Part shown: in pieces, positions 26,607 to 35,217 of the stretch
How the letters are laid out: each line of letters begins with the position of its first letter
Numbering within the stretch: the stretch's first letter is position 1
Source of the DNA: Desulfogranum japonicum DSM 18378
Lineage (GTDB): Bacteria > Desulfobacterota > Desulfobulbia > Desulfobulbales > Desulfobulbaceae
Direction of reading: 5' to 3'
DNA length: 64,000 nt
Assembly (NCBI RefSeq): GCF_000429945.1
Contig: NZ_AUCV01000030.1
Coordinates: forward strand, 17,106-81,105
Made by a program: the position numbers and the translations under genes
Notes under the pieces: generated by a model
What the model saw: only the letters and a program-made list of their open reading frames with translations
What the model was told of the DNA's origin: nothing
The model's database searches: none

Positions 26607-26723
26607 GCTACTCTTGTTTGCTTGCATTGATAAAAAAAGGATATTATTAGTCATTATGTGGGATGCGCATTATACGACAGTCATCTGATGTGTTTTTGTT
26701 TTGATTACACTCCTGAGGAAATA

Positions 26724-27233
26724 ATGAAAATCTCCAAACAATATATAATCCCCGGCATACTGTTACTTCTCGCCGTAATCCCCTGTTCTTTATATGCCGC
26801 TCAGGGGTATCTCGGGAAGTCAAAGATGTATATCGAGGGTGATTACTGGGAGATGCTACACGACGAAAATCTATTAACGATTACGGGAAATGTTTTTACA
26901 AAATCTGAAAACATGGAACTGTGGTGTGAAAAAATGGTCGTCTTCTTTGAAAAAGACGATACTGCGTCTAACGACAGCGGCAGTAATAGCAAGCAAATAT
27001 CTAAAATTATTGCTACGAAGAACGTGAAAATCGATTTAAAAAACGGATACACTACTTTTTCAGATAAAGCGGAATATATCAAGAAAAGGCAAGAAGTTAC
27101 CTTAAGCGAAAATCCAATTATAAAAAATGAAGTCAACGAAGTGCGAGGTTGTCTCATTACATATTTCCTGAATTCAAAATCATATACAGTTGAAAGTTGC
27201 ACTGGCAAACAATCAGGAATGACCGTTAAATGA
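26724..27233 (+). CDS. LptA/OstA-like periplasmic protein
   Basis: Protein of 169 residues. ATG 26724 has TGAGGAA 4 bp upstream and gives a clean signal peptide (MKISKQYIIPG, hydrophobic core, SLYAAQG; cleavage after about residue 25). The body has the repeated short strands of the OstA/LptA beta-taco fold: LLTITGNVFTKSENMELWCEKMVVFF, KIIATKNVKIDLKNGYTTFSDKAEY, and VTLSENPIIKNEVNEVRG. LptA-like proteins bridge lipopolysaccharide across the periplasm. Here no lptB, lptC or kdsC neighbours are present, which is unusual, and the gene is flanked by inverted repeats of family R4, so it may be a transferred or duplicated copy. Confidence 0.75.
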   Translation: MKISKQYIIPGILLLLAVIPCSLYAAQGYLGKSKMYIEGDYWEMLHDENLLTITGNVFTKSENMELWCEKMVVFFEKDDTASNDSGSNSKQISKIIATKNVKIDLKNGYTTFSDKAEYIKKRQEVTLSENPIIKNEVNEVRGCLITYFLNSKSYTVESCTGKQSGMTVK

Positions 27234-27269
27234 AAAAATAGTATTCTCCTGCGCCAGGAATCTGATTAT

Positions 27270-27355
27270 AGGTACTTTACGGAGTCTTCCCTTACCTGCG
27301 AAAACCGCGCTTGCACAAATCTGAAGCACCTGCTACCAGTTACGACTTAGAACTA
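27270..27355. repeat. R4 dispersed repeat, plus-strand copy
   Basis: ACGGAGTCTTCCCTTACCTGC, then ACCGCGCTTGCACAAATCTG and CACCTGCTACCAGTTAC. Similar blocks are at 34974-35030 and, inverted, at 26446-26520. It lies 37 bp after the LptA-like gene. Confidence 0.6.
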
Positions 27356-27402
27356 GTTGAAATGTCAGTGTTGTTAACCCCGTGATCCGTTACCAGGTTT
27401 TC
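27338..27402. repeat. R6 repeat, copy 1
   Basis: The reverse complement of GACTTAGAACTAGTTGAAAT, GTCAGTG, GTTAACCCCGTGATCCGTTACC matches the block at 33368-33432 (GATTACGGGGTTAAAAATAC, TGATATTTCAATTAGTTC, TGAGTC). About 65 bp, non-coding, attached to an R4 copy here. Confidence 0.55.
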
Positions 27403-27519
27403 CTAGCGAAGATACAACGAACGAATGATCAAAATTCAACCAAAGCTGTCTCGCCAACAAGTGAGGTTATGTAATAGGGGTACGTTTGATATTTGATGTG
27501 GCAATAGTAATACCTTGAG

Positions 27520-29052
27520 TCACTCGTTCCTTGATTTGCAGTTTATGGAGACTTGCGTTTTAATCGAAGGCACGGCCATAGCAAAGCCTTCGTGCTCCTG
27601 TGGATCTCCCCATAGCTCTCGAACCGTAGGGCCATTGTTTGTCCGTCGTTCCCGGAAAAGGAAGTTTCTAATCTCTCGGGGCCAGACTTGACGTCCCAGT
27701 CCAGTGTACCAGCGCATCGCTGAACGTAGTCGCAAGTCTTGATGGCGCAACGTGCGACGTATCGCTGCGGGGCGGAGCTGCAGGGTCGCCTCAATCACCT
27801 TGACCCATGCAAAGACGCGCCAGGTAGGCAACTGGGTCGCCAACACCTGATGCTTGTAATCCCACCAACGTAGATCTAGCTGTATCACACGTCTTTCACT
27901 CGATTCACTGTAAAAGGAAGTCCAGCGATGGGGGGTGGCGTAAACGATGCTGATTTGGTCTGCATCCAGTACTAATAATTGACGCAGCGCTCGCCAGTAG
28001 TCGCGATCGGTCTCCACGTCGAACCCAACTGCAAACGTTGCAAGGGAGAGGATGTTATGTCTGCGCAGAAGCCTGACCGCCTGCCGATCGGTCGCAGTGG
28101 AGCTCCCTTTGGCTATTTTGATCAATGTCTCTTCATCGGTGTTATCGGTGCCCAGCAATAGCCGCTCAAAACCAGCCCTCTTGTAGAGGTGCAGTATATC
28201 CGCATCGCGAACGATATCGTCCGCGCGTGCCGACGCAACTAATGTGAGCTCCACGTTTTGCGATATCAGTGCTTCGAGGAAGGCTTTCCACTGTGACCGG
28301 GATGCAATGGGATTTTCATCCGCAAAATTTACGACCTCTACTCCATGTTCGCGATGTAAGCGCGCGAGTTCCATGGCTAACTGAGCAGGATCGCGATGTC
28401 TCCAACGAGTCCAGAAGCCTCGCTGGCCACAGAATGTGCAGTGATGGGGACACCCCCGTGAGAATTGGATGCCGATGGCTCGCCTCCCGCCCCAGTATGT
28501 GTATTGCTGGTGATCAATTAATTCCCATGCCACACGATAGAAATCGAGATTTTGGATGAGAGGAGCGCGCGGCGTCGAAACCACCTCCTCCCCATTTCGA
28601 TACGCGATGCCGGGTACGCTGGCCAGATCATCGTTTGCGACCAGTGCATTGATTACTCGTAGGCATGTGTGTTCTCCCTCGCCGCGCACGATGATATCAA
28701 TGGAACGTTCGGTAGCTAGAATTTCTCGCCAGTGATATGTGGGGTAGACTCCCCCGTAGACGATCACTACATCCGGCAATCGTAGCCGCAACGATTGAGC
28801 CACGCGAGCAATGACCGGGTGCGCCGAAGTCGAGCCACAATGTCCCAGCAATACAATATCTGGGGCAGCCGCTTCAGTCCTGTCCAACACTTCTCTTTCG
28901 CACCGGGTGCCGATCTCGCCATCTATCAGCTTGACGCAGTACCCGGCGTCGATCAGCGGGCCAGCAATCGACAGCAGACCTAACGGAGGCAGATGATCAG
29001 AGATGCTGCTGCCAATAGACGGGTGGGGGACATTTAACATTAGGATTTGCAT
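27520..29052 (-). CDS. B12-binding radical SAM protein, BchE-like
   Basis: Protein of 510 residues. The N-terminal 160 residues form a cobalamin-binding-type Rossmann domain (PPLGLLSIAGPLIDAGY, VVIVYGGVYPTYHW, DIIVRGEGE). The radical SAM core has C201-x3-C205-x2-C208 in SRGCPHHCTFCGQ. What follows (FWTRWRHRDP, NFADENPIASRSQW, ARADDIVRD, LYKRAGFERLLLGTD, FAVGFDVETD) is close to the pattern of BchE, the anaerobic Mg-protoporphyrin monomethyl ester cyclase, as recalled. No other tetrapyrrole or photosynthesis gene is in the window. The gene is visibly richer in G+C than its AT-rich surroundings, and both flanks are repeats, so horizontal transfer is likely. It may act on another substrate. Confidence 0.8.
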   Translation of the reverse strand: MQILMLNVPHPSIGSSISDHLPPLGLLSIAGPLIDAGYCVKLIDGEIGTRCEREVLDRTEAAAPDIVLLGHCGSTSAHPVIARVAQSLRLRLPDVVIVYGGVYPTYHWREILATERSIDIIVRGEGEHTCLRVINALVANDDLASVPGIAYRNGEEVVSTPRAPLIQNLDFYRVAWELIDHQQYTYWGGRRAIGIQFSRGCPHHCTFCGQRGFWTRWRHRDPAQLAMELARLHREHGVEVVNFADENPIASRSQWKAFLEALISQNVELTLVASARADDIVRDADILHLYKRAGFERLLLGTDNTDEETLIKIAKGSSTATDRQAVRLLRRHNILSLATFAVGFDVETDRDYWRALRQLLVLDADQISIVYATPHRWTSFYSESSERRVIQLDLRWWDYKHQVLATQLPTWRVFAWVKVIEATLQLRPAAIRRTLRHQDLRLRSAMRWYTGLGRQVWPREIRNFLFRERRTNNGPTVRELWGDPQEHEGFAMAVPSIKTQVSINCKSRNE

Positions 29053-29383
29053 ACTTCTTTATCTGTTCAGAGTTCTTAATATATCACTGCAGCTTTTCTT
29101 GTGAAAACACTGCTGGAATCGGCGTGATGATAATATGATTTATAGTCTCGCTGGTTTCTCCGTTGCCATAACTCTCTCTTTTGTTGTCCGGTATCCTTGA
29201 ATTGCACGAGTTCGCCCTTCAACTGAGAGAACGTTAACAAAAAAGTGTGAAAATAATGTGAAGTGGAGGAGAAATGTCTGTGAACAATCAACGAATCCGG
29301 AGTGTGCAGAACATCCGGGAAAAACAAAATGGCCTGTGTGCCGCTACCGGGCTGTTTTTTAAGGTCGTTTCTCTGTCATACGA
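29053..29383. other. Intergenic, no gene supported
   Basis: An 83-codon minus frame lacks a ribosome binding site and homology clues. Nothing else seen before the R1 element. Confidence 0.5.
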
Positions 29384-29496
29384 TAAGGGTCACGGAAAAA
29401 ATACATTATCCAATTTTGTTTGTCTTTCAACTGGGTAACGTTATCAAGCCGATATCCTACGCAATTTTTGGATATTTATCATTTCCCGGGACCCCA
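29384..29496. repeat. R1 element copy D, internally deleted
   Basis: Left end TAAGGGTCACGGAAAA and right end TTTCCCGGGACCCCAA, 113 bp apart. The central palindrome is collapsed: GGGTAACGTTATCAAGCCGATATCC joins the left arm directly to the right-hand GATATCC segment. About 470 bp follow to the next gene with nothing recognisable. Confidence 0.8.
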
Positions 29497-29965
29497 AAGC
29501 GGTGTTTGGCTGGACGAACATGAAGATAGTATTTATCCTGGATAGTTTCGTTTAATGAAAAGTATACTTTTACGGACGGTAACCTGAAGAAACTGTTGTA
29601 AATTTCAGCTAGTTGAGGAGCGTTAGATTTTTCTCCCTCAGCCATCACGCTCTATCTAAACGGTGAAGAATAATCGATATAAGGCCTTCCAGGCTTAACC
29701 TTGCCAAATGCAATCTATGATTTTTGTCAAGTGTGCATGATTAAGGTTACTCCTGTACAGATAGGGGCAACCAAATTAAAAATGAAGCTTGTTGATAGTA
29801 AAATTTGAGCATTTGGGTAGTGCTGTCATTTTGCACGAAAGCTAGTGCGGTCTAGAATCCTGATTTGAAAAAATATGTGTCAACGGTCTGGGTGCTGAAT
29901 TAGTTATAATTCGTGTTGCGAAAGCGGGTAATGGAAATGCAGATAATTTCCAAATGGGATAATGA

Positions 29966-30346
29966 ATGGAAGTGCTAATTGAAATTATTGGAGAATTGAT
30001 CCTTCAAACAATTGCAGAGATATTATTTGAAACCGGTTTTTATTCAATTCTTGAGATTCAAAAAAGGCGTTCTGAAAGAAATCCATTCGTTGCTGGAGTT
30101 GGGTACCTTGTAACTGGTAGTATTATAGGAGGGATCAGTCTTCTTATATTTCCAAGATCACTAACTTCTCCTGATTATAAATTATTAAACCTCATATTCA
30201 TACCTATATTGGTTGGCGTGATCATGTCAACTATGGGGATGATTAGGTCAATAAAAGGTCAAGATATTATAAGGTTAGATAAGTTTCTCTATGGTTATCT
30301 GTTCGCTCTAAGTATGGCTTTTATTAGATACCAATGGGCAAGGTGA
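29966..30346 (+). CDS. Small conserved membrane protein
   Basis: Protein of 126 residues. The start ATG 29966 follows GATAATGA without a strong site. Three probable membrane helices: about residues 44-63 (AGVGYLVTGSIIGGISLLIF), 74-93 (LLNLIFIPILVGVIMSTMGM) and 106-122 (FLYGYLFALSMAFIRYQ). The N-terminus is an amphipathic IELIGELILQTIAEIL-like helix. This arrangement, with LDKFLYGYLFALSMAFIRY near the end, is one I recall from uncharacterised proteins in many proteobacteria. No function is known. It stands alone in a repeat-rich stretch. Confidence 0.75.
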   Translation: MEVLIEIIGELILQTIAEILFETGFYSILEIQKRRSERNPFVAGVGYLVTGSIIGGISLLIFPRSLTSPDYKLLNLIFIPILVGVIMSTMGMIRSIKGQDIIRLDKFLYGYLFALSMAFIRYQWAR

Positions 30347-30356
30347 AATAAAATTT

Positions 30357-30450
30357 TTGCAAACACGCTATTAGGTTGTAGGCAGAGAACTTACTTGCTT
30401 CGATTCCATCGGGAGACTTCGTGGGGTACCTGTGATCAGTTACAGAGAAT
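30357..30450. repeat. R4-like dispersed repeat
   Basis: GGGAGACTTCGTGGGGTACCTGTGATCAGTTACAG resembles GGGAAACTCCGTGGAGTATCTGTTATCAGTTGC at about 26568. TTTTGCAAACACGCTATTAGG is the reverse sense of the GCGCTTGCAAAAATCTG element seen at about 34995. Confidence 0.5.
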
Positions 30451-30526
30451 CTACATGCCTCGTTGTCACTAACAGGCACATATTTACTTTTCTTATATTG
30501 TTCTGGTCAATTGCTGAGCAGCAGCA

Positions 30527-31753
30527 ATGGTGCATGTGTGTATGACTTCTATTATCATCTTTCTTGTGGCCTATATCGGCATTGCCCTCGGTAAGCTTCC
30601 CGGTCTGGCCATTGATCGCGTTGGAGTTGCTGTCATTGGGGCCATTGCCATGGTGGTAAGTGGCGGCGTTCCTACCGATTCCATTATGGCAGTCATTGAT
30701 CTTCCGACTATCTTGCTCCTGTACTCGTTGATGATTATCTCTGCGCAATTGAGGTTGGGCGGCTTCTATACTTTAACTGCTCAAGCCATTATTCTCCTCT
30801 GCCGAAAACCGAAACTCTTCTTGTTAATGGTCATGTTACTCAGCAGCGGCCTCTCAGCTCTACTGGCCAATGATATAGTCTGCTTTGCTTTTACTCCGGT
30901 ACTTACCACAGGGCTGCTTGCGGCAGGATTGCATCCGCTTCCATTTCTGTTGGCCCTGGCCATTGCCAGCAATATCGGTTCCGCTGCAACCATCATCGGC
31001 AATCCCCAGAATATGCTGATTGGTCAGACTGGAGGCTTGCATTTTTTTGAGTTTTCCAAATGGTGTCTGATTCCAACGCTTGTAGTCCTGGTGGTTAGCT
31101 ATTTCATTGTGCTGTTACTATATCGCAAACGACTTGTATTCAGAAGTAACACGCTATCAGTTATTGAAACAATGCCGTTTCAGTCGTTTGACAAGCATCA
31201 AACAGCTAAAGGCCTGCTTGCTGTCGTCATGCTTGTCGGACTTTTTCTGTCGCCGATCCCCCGTGAACTGTCTGCACTCACCATCGCTGGAATTCTGCTT
31301 TGTAGCCGACGTATCGATTCTCGAGAGATAATGGGATTGATTGACTGGCAGTTAATTACCTTGTTCTGCGCCTTGTTTGTTATTATTGCTGGGTTCAAAG
31401 GCAGCGGCCTGCCGGAATTGATAGTCGCGAATCTCTCGGAAACAGGCATCAATTTGCAACAATTGCCTATCCTTTCACTGGTAACGCTTTTTTTATCTAA
31501 TATCTTCAGCAATGTCCCTGCTGTTATCTTACTTATCACCTTCCTCGATCAGCACGTTCCAGGACAGTGGTATACTTTGGCATTGGCCAGTACCTTTGCT
31601 GGCAATTTGTTTCTGATGGGCAGTATTGCCAACCTCATTGTCGTTGAACAGGCTCAGAAATTTGGAGTCAGAATAGGAGTGGCTGATCACGCCCGCGTAG
31701 GCATTCCAGTGACCATTGCTTCATTTGCCACCCTGTTTCTTTGGATAAGTTAG
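30527..31753 (+). CDS. SLC13/ArsB-type anion permease
   Basis: Protein of 408 residues with about ten to eleven membrane helices (for example IIIFLVAYIGIALGKLPGL, LPTILLLYSLMIISAQL, LVVLVVSYFIVLLLY, LFCALFVIIAGF). Two inverted-repeat half signatures are visible: LANDIVCFAFTPVL with NIGSAATIIGNPQNMLIG, and later NIFSNVPAVILLITF with AGNLFLMGSIANLIVVEQA. These are the hairpin/transport motifs of the ion transporter superfamily (SLC13, CitM, ArsB, NhaD). The substrate could be a dicarboxylate, sulfate, arsenite or Na+/H+; sequence alone does not decide. ATG 30527 or 30542 may start it; neither has a strong site. No operon partner. Confidence 0.88.
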   Translation: MVHVCMTSIIIFLVAYIGIALGKLPGLAIDRVGVAVIGAIAMVVSGGVPTDSIMAVIDLPTILLLYSLMIISAQLRLGGFYTLTAQAIILLCRKPKLFLLMVMLLSSGLSALLANDIVCFAFTPVLTTGLLAAGLHPLPFLLALAIASNIGSAATIIGNPQNMLIGQTGGLHFFEFSKWCLIPTLVVLVVSYFIVLLLYRKRLVFRSNTLSVIETMPFQSFDKHQTAKGLLAVVMLVGLFLSPIPRELSALTIAGILLCSRRIDSREIMGLIDWQLITLFCALFVIIAGFKGSGLPELIVANLSETGINLQQLPILSLVTLFLSNIFSNVPAVILLITFLDQHVPGQWYTLALASTFAGNLFLMGSIANLIVVEQAQKFGVRIGVADHARVGIPVTIASFATLFLWIS

Positions 31754-31920
31754 GGATAAATGCTAGGAGTCTGCCGGAGAAAGTTCTTTTTTTCCATATT
31801 TGAGTTGTTTTTAGAGAAAATATTTGCGATATCAACTTGATAACTGTGCTTTTTTTTCTGAAAATGCCTTGTCTGAGAAAAAAGAGCAATTCTCCCAAAG
31901 ACTCCTTGAACAGTCATTAT

Positions 31921-32236
31921 TGCAGGCCGCTTTACTACTTTATAAATGTACCATTATTGAATTCCTCAAAAGCAACTTGTAATTCCTCTTGTGTATTCAT
32001 CACGATCGGTCCGTACCAGGCAACCGGTTCGTTAAGCGGTTTTCCTGAAACAAGGAGAAAGCGGACAGGTTTTTCGATTGTTGTCACTTGAACAGTGTCA
32101 CCACTCCGTTCAAAGAGCACAGCCGTCTCAGGTTCGCAGGTAGATCGACGGTCCATATCAGTCCAGCCATGGCCCACAACTTCATAAGCGTAGGGGGCGC
32201 GACAGTCGTCAAAATCGCCTGCTCCTACGAGTACAT
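31921..32236 (-). pseudogene. Truncated second copy of pirin
   Basis: The minus strand encodes VYVLVGAGDFDDCRAPYAYE and on to the same C-terminus as the intact pirin at 33901 (EEFNNGTFIK). The DNA is nearly identical over about 315 bp, from GCAGGCCGCT upstream of the stop to a breakpoint inside the coding region. The first two thirds are absent, so no pirin cupin metal site remains. A recent segmental duplication is the simplest reading. A 80-codon frame starting at MGHGWTD (32177) is open but unlikely to be a functional gene. Confidence 0.85.
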
Positions 32237-32317
32237 AAACAATTATAATAGTATATAGCCAACCAAACGTTTCTACGGAACCCGCAAGCAGCGGGGGCTA
32301 TAGAACTTCATGTTCAA

Positions 32318-32342
32318 ACCCACCGACTAGAAGTTGGTGGGT
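32318..32342. repeat. Hairpin at 3' side of collagen-like gene
   Basis: ACCCACCGACT pairs with AGTTGGTGGGT (one G-U pair) over a 3-nt loop. It resembles subterminal hairpins at IS200/IS605-type ends, and a related hairpin (CACCGAC...GTCGGTG) lies at 33342-33360 beyond the other end of the collagen-like gene. It lies just past the stop codon and could alternatively act as a terminator. Confidence 0.5.
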
Positions 32343-32344
32343 CT

Positions 32345-33118
32345 TCAGTTATTTTTCGGTACCCCTATTGGATAAAAGCACGCTTGCCCTCTTAGTCCGA
32401 TGGGACCTGTTGGTCCTGTCGTGCCCATTGGTCCAATTGATCCTGTATCTCCTTTCGCTCCATTCGCTCCGGTTGCTCCAGCAGGTCCTGTAGGTCCACT
32501 CGGTCCAGCTAGTCCTGTGGGGCCAATCGGGCCAATTAATCCAATCTGTCCGGTTGCTCCAGCAGGTCCTTCAGGCCCAGTCGGCCCAGCTGGTCCAGCA
32601 GGTCCGTCAGGCCCAGTAGGTCCTTCAGGTCCAGGAGTGCCAGTTAATACTACACTCAGAGAGTATGGCACAGCAACAGGCAACGTAAAGGGCAAAGCCG
32701 TACCTATTGTGGCTGTAATATCCTGCGCTTCAAGCACATATTGCGAGGAGTTAGAATATGGAACACATGTGCTGTCACTTTCTCTGAAATACGATTGCGA
32801 GGTATTTAAAAGAGTAGTGCCAATTGTTTCATAATATTTCCCAGAATTTTTTCGGATCGTCCCAACAGCGTTGGCAATCAGGTAAGGACTTCCTGTGCAA
32901 TCAGTCGATAAATATCTAATATTATCTGTTGATACATTCCCAAAATTGTCCAAATAAACGATTTTGTCATTTGATGTGATTATAATTATTGTTGAGCTTG
33001 CGTAACTGACTGAATACCCGATTAGGTTACTATCCTTGTCATACACTTCCACCGCAGCGTATGCAACACTACATAATGCTAAAAGAAAGACTCCAACTAA
33101 AAATGATCGAATAGCCAT
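32345..33118 (-). CDS. Secreted collagen-like repeat protein
   Basis: Protein of 257 residues. The ATG at 33118 is chosen because it opens a textbook signal peptide ([21 protein letters not shown]); a longer frame to 33208 would add a non-signal leader. Residues about 22-160 are a Ser/Thr/Tyr-rich domain with two cysteines ([14 protein letters not shown]). Then about 28 Gly-X-Y triplets follow ([14 protein letters not shown] and so on, with [10 protein letters not shown]), and the protein ends [10 protein letters not shown]. Bacterial collagen-like tracts form triple helices on surfaces or appendages. It lies between the two pirin copies and is flanked by related hairpins, so it may have arrived as a mobile insert. 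The triplet tract is prone to length change. Confidence 0.9.
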   Translation of the reverse strand: MAIRSFLVGVFLLALCSVAYAAVEVYDKDSNLIGYSVSYASSTIIIITSNDKIVYLDNFGNVSTDNIRYLSTDCTGSPYLIANAVGTIRKNSGKYYETIGTTLLNTSQSYFRESDSTCVPYSNSSQYVLEAQDITATIGTALPFTLPVAVPYSLSVVLTGTPGPEGPTGPDGPAGPAGPTGPEGPAGATGQIGLIGPIGPTGLAGPSGPTGPAGATGANGAKGDTGSIGPMGTTGPTGPIGLRGQACFYPIGVPKNN

Positions 33119-33886
33119 ATTTGTACCTAATTTTAAAGTTATTGAAACGTGATTACCCCTAATGTTTAGCTTTATTTTTTTTGAAAGGGGTAACATTGCT
33201 GCTAGCAATTAGCTTATAATTTTCAATCATGGAATATCGCTACAGAAGTCATACAAAATGCAATAGTTTCGTCTGGGTGATATAATACCGATACCACATG
33301 CTGCAGGGGCGTCTTGCCTTGCGAGTCCGCGATTTCAGCCTCACCGACTTTTCGTCGGTGGTTGTTTGGTATAACTGATTACGGGGTTAAAAATACTGAT
33401 ATTTCAATTAGTTCTGAGTCATAATTGGTCGGGCGCTATTTGTTCGATCACATATTAAATGAGCAATGCCAAAGTACCTGAAAGCGACAGTTTCCGGTCC
33501 CTGATAAAGGTGTTATCTGCTAATGCTGCCCCGCATCCTCCCTTGATTTCAGAAGAATGGTCTTAATGTAACGGACGAATGAGCGGCCTGGATTATTTTG
33601 GTTATTTGTACAAACTGGCACACATCTTAATAGTGAATTTGATGCCATTTTTTCCCTTTAATGTCGATTGATAATGGTTATTATATCACGATTTATCGAA
33701 AAACCAATCCGTTATTTAATGACAACTCAACCTCAGCTTGAAAAAAACAGGGGTAGACACTCTGTGGTAGCCCATAGGCAAGGCAGCACACCTTGTAGCA
33801 AAATTTAAAAAGAGGTACCTAGAGACTCATTGGAAGCAAAATGCTTTACCTTGAGAACCGCTGACCACAAGTAGAACAGTCAGTAG
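33119..33886. other. Intergenic region with hairpin and R6 repeat
   Basis: Hairpin CACCGAC-TTTTC-GTCGGTG at 33342-33360. An R6 repeat lies at 33368-33432. No gene is supported in the rest. Short frames have no ribosome binding site. Confidence 0.55.
33368..33432. repeat. R6 repeat, copy 2
   Basis: TAACTGATTACGGGGTTAAAAATACTGATATTTCAATTAGTTC followed by TGAGTC corresponds to the reverse complement of 27338-27402 at most positions. Non-coding, AT-rich. Confidence 0.55.
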
Positions 33887-33900
33887 TGCAGGCCGCTATA

Positions 33901-34803
33901 CTACTTTATAAATGTACCATTATTGAATTCCTCAAAAGCAACTTGTAATTCCTCTTGTGTATTCATCACGATCGGTCCGTACCAGGCAACCGGTTCGTTA
34001 AGCGGTTTTCCTGAAACAAGGAGAAAGCGGACAGGTTGTTCGATTGTTGTCACTTGAACAGTGTCACCACTCCGTTCAAAGAGCACAACCGTCTCAGGTT
34101 CGCAGGTACATCGACGGTCCATATCAGTCCAGCCATGGCCCACAACTTCATAAGCGTAGGGGTCGCGACAGTCGTCAAAATAGCCTGCTCCTTCGAGTAC
34201 ATAAACAAAACTGGTATAGTCTGCGGGAGAGGGATGAGAGAATATAGTCCCTGGGGGTACAGTTATATCAAGCATTTCCGGTTCGATGACAATATCACGT
34301 ACAGGTCCCTTCACACCGGCTACCTCACCGGCCACAACTTTGACCTTTACACCATTTTCTAAGACAACTTCCGGGATATCGGTTGCTTTCACCTCTCTAT
34401 ACCGAGGGGGCGTCATCTTTTGGTTAGCCGGAAGGTTAGCCCAGAATTGAAACCCCCACATAGTACCTGTAGGGCTTTCTTTGGGCATTTCTTGATGGAT
34501 TATACCACTGCCGGCGGTCATCCACTGAACGTCTCCGGCGCCAATGACACCTGCATTGCCCATACTGTCACGATGTTCGACCAGCCCCTCCAAAATATAG
34601 GTGATGGTCTCAATGCCTCTGTGTGGATGCCATGGAAACCCTGCGAGATATTCTTCAGGATGGCTGGTATGAAAATCATCCAGCATTAAAAATGGGTCGA
34701 ACTGCGGCACTTGAGAATATCCGAAGGCACGTTTGAGATGTACACCGGCACCTTCGATAGTGGGCTGGCTTTTAAAAACCTTGGCGATGCGACGAATGGT
34801 CAT
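33901..34803 (-). CDS. Pirin family protein
   Basis: Protein of 300 residues, typical pirin length. The N-terminal cupin carries the complete metal site: His59 and His61 in GFPWHPHRGIET, His103 and Glu105 in GSGIIHQEMP. The second cupin, lacking metal ligands, ends FEEFNNGTFIK. Start ATG 34803 follows GGAGGAAAACGC on the minus strand. Pirins bind iron and act as quercetinase-like enzymes or redox-sensing co-regulators; the role here is unknown. A truncated near-identical copy lies 1.7 kb away (31921-32236). Confidence 0.93.
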   Translation of the reverse strand: MTIRRIAKVFKSQPTIEGAGVHLKRAFGYSQVPQFDPFLMLDDFHTSHPEEYLAGFPWHPHRGIETITYILEGLVEHRDSMGNAGVIGAGDVQWMTAGSGIIHQEMPKESPTGTMWGFQFWANLPANQKMTPPRYREVKATDIPEVVLENGVKVKVVAGEVAGVKGPVRDIVIEPEMLDITVPPGTIFSHPSPADYTSFVYVLEGAGYFDDCRDPYAYEVVGHGWTDMDRRCTCEPETVVLFERSGDTVQVTTIEQPVRFLLVSGKPLNEPVAWYGPIVMNTQEELQVAFEEFNNGTFIK

Positions 34804-34904
34804 GCGTTTTCCTCCGGTAGCATAATGAGGTCAGAAAAATGGGACTGGTAAACTTACCAGTCAAAACACAAGAAGTTCTTAAGGGATACCCGTCTGAGCT
34901 ATGT

Positions 34905-35080
34905 AAGTGATCACAGGTGCACCATATTTGCATGATTATGATTGCCCGCATAGATAGGCTAACGGAGTCTACGCTCACCTGCGAATAATCACGCTTGCAA
35001 AAATCTGAATCACCTGAAATCACATACAATTATGATATAGGTGAAAGCAAGGGCGGACGAACCCTGTGTTCAGTTACGAA
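34905..35080. repeat. R4 dispersed repeat, long copy
   Basis: AACGGAGTCTACGCTCACCTGC, then ATCACGCTTGCAAAAATCTGAATCACCTG, matching the block at 27278-27345. The left part, GTGATCACAGGTGCACC, is similar to the CAGGTACTCC side of the other copies. Fills most of the gap between pirin and the DeoR-type gene. Confidence 0.55.
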
Positions 35081-35217
35081 ATCAAAGATACTGGCTCTTT
35101 TAAACTCGCTATTGATGGTAGAAATGAAGTTGTTCGTAAATATTCTTTTCTCCCTGTTCGGTGTTGCTTTAGAAAAGAACAATTCACGCAATATTATGTG
35201 TATGGTATGCTTGAGCG

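Noticed and set aside
29076..29327. 83-codon minus-strand frame
   Set aside because: No start signal, no similarity, lies in a repeat-rich gap.
32400..32834. 144-codon Gly-Pro-rich plus-strand frame
   Set aside because: Antisense shadow of the collagen-like triplets, which also yield Gly/Pro-rich codons on the other strand.
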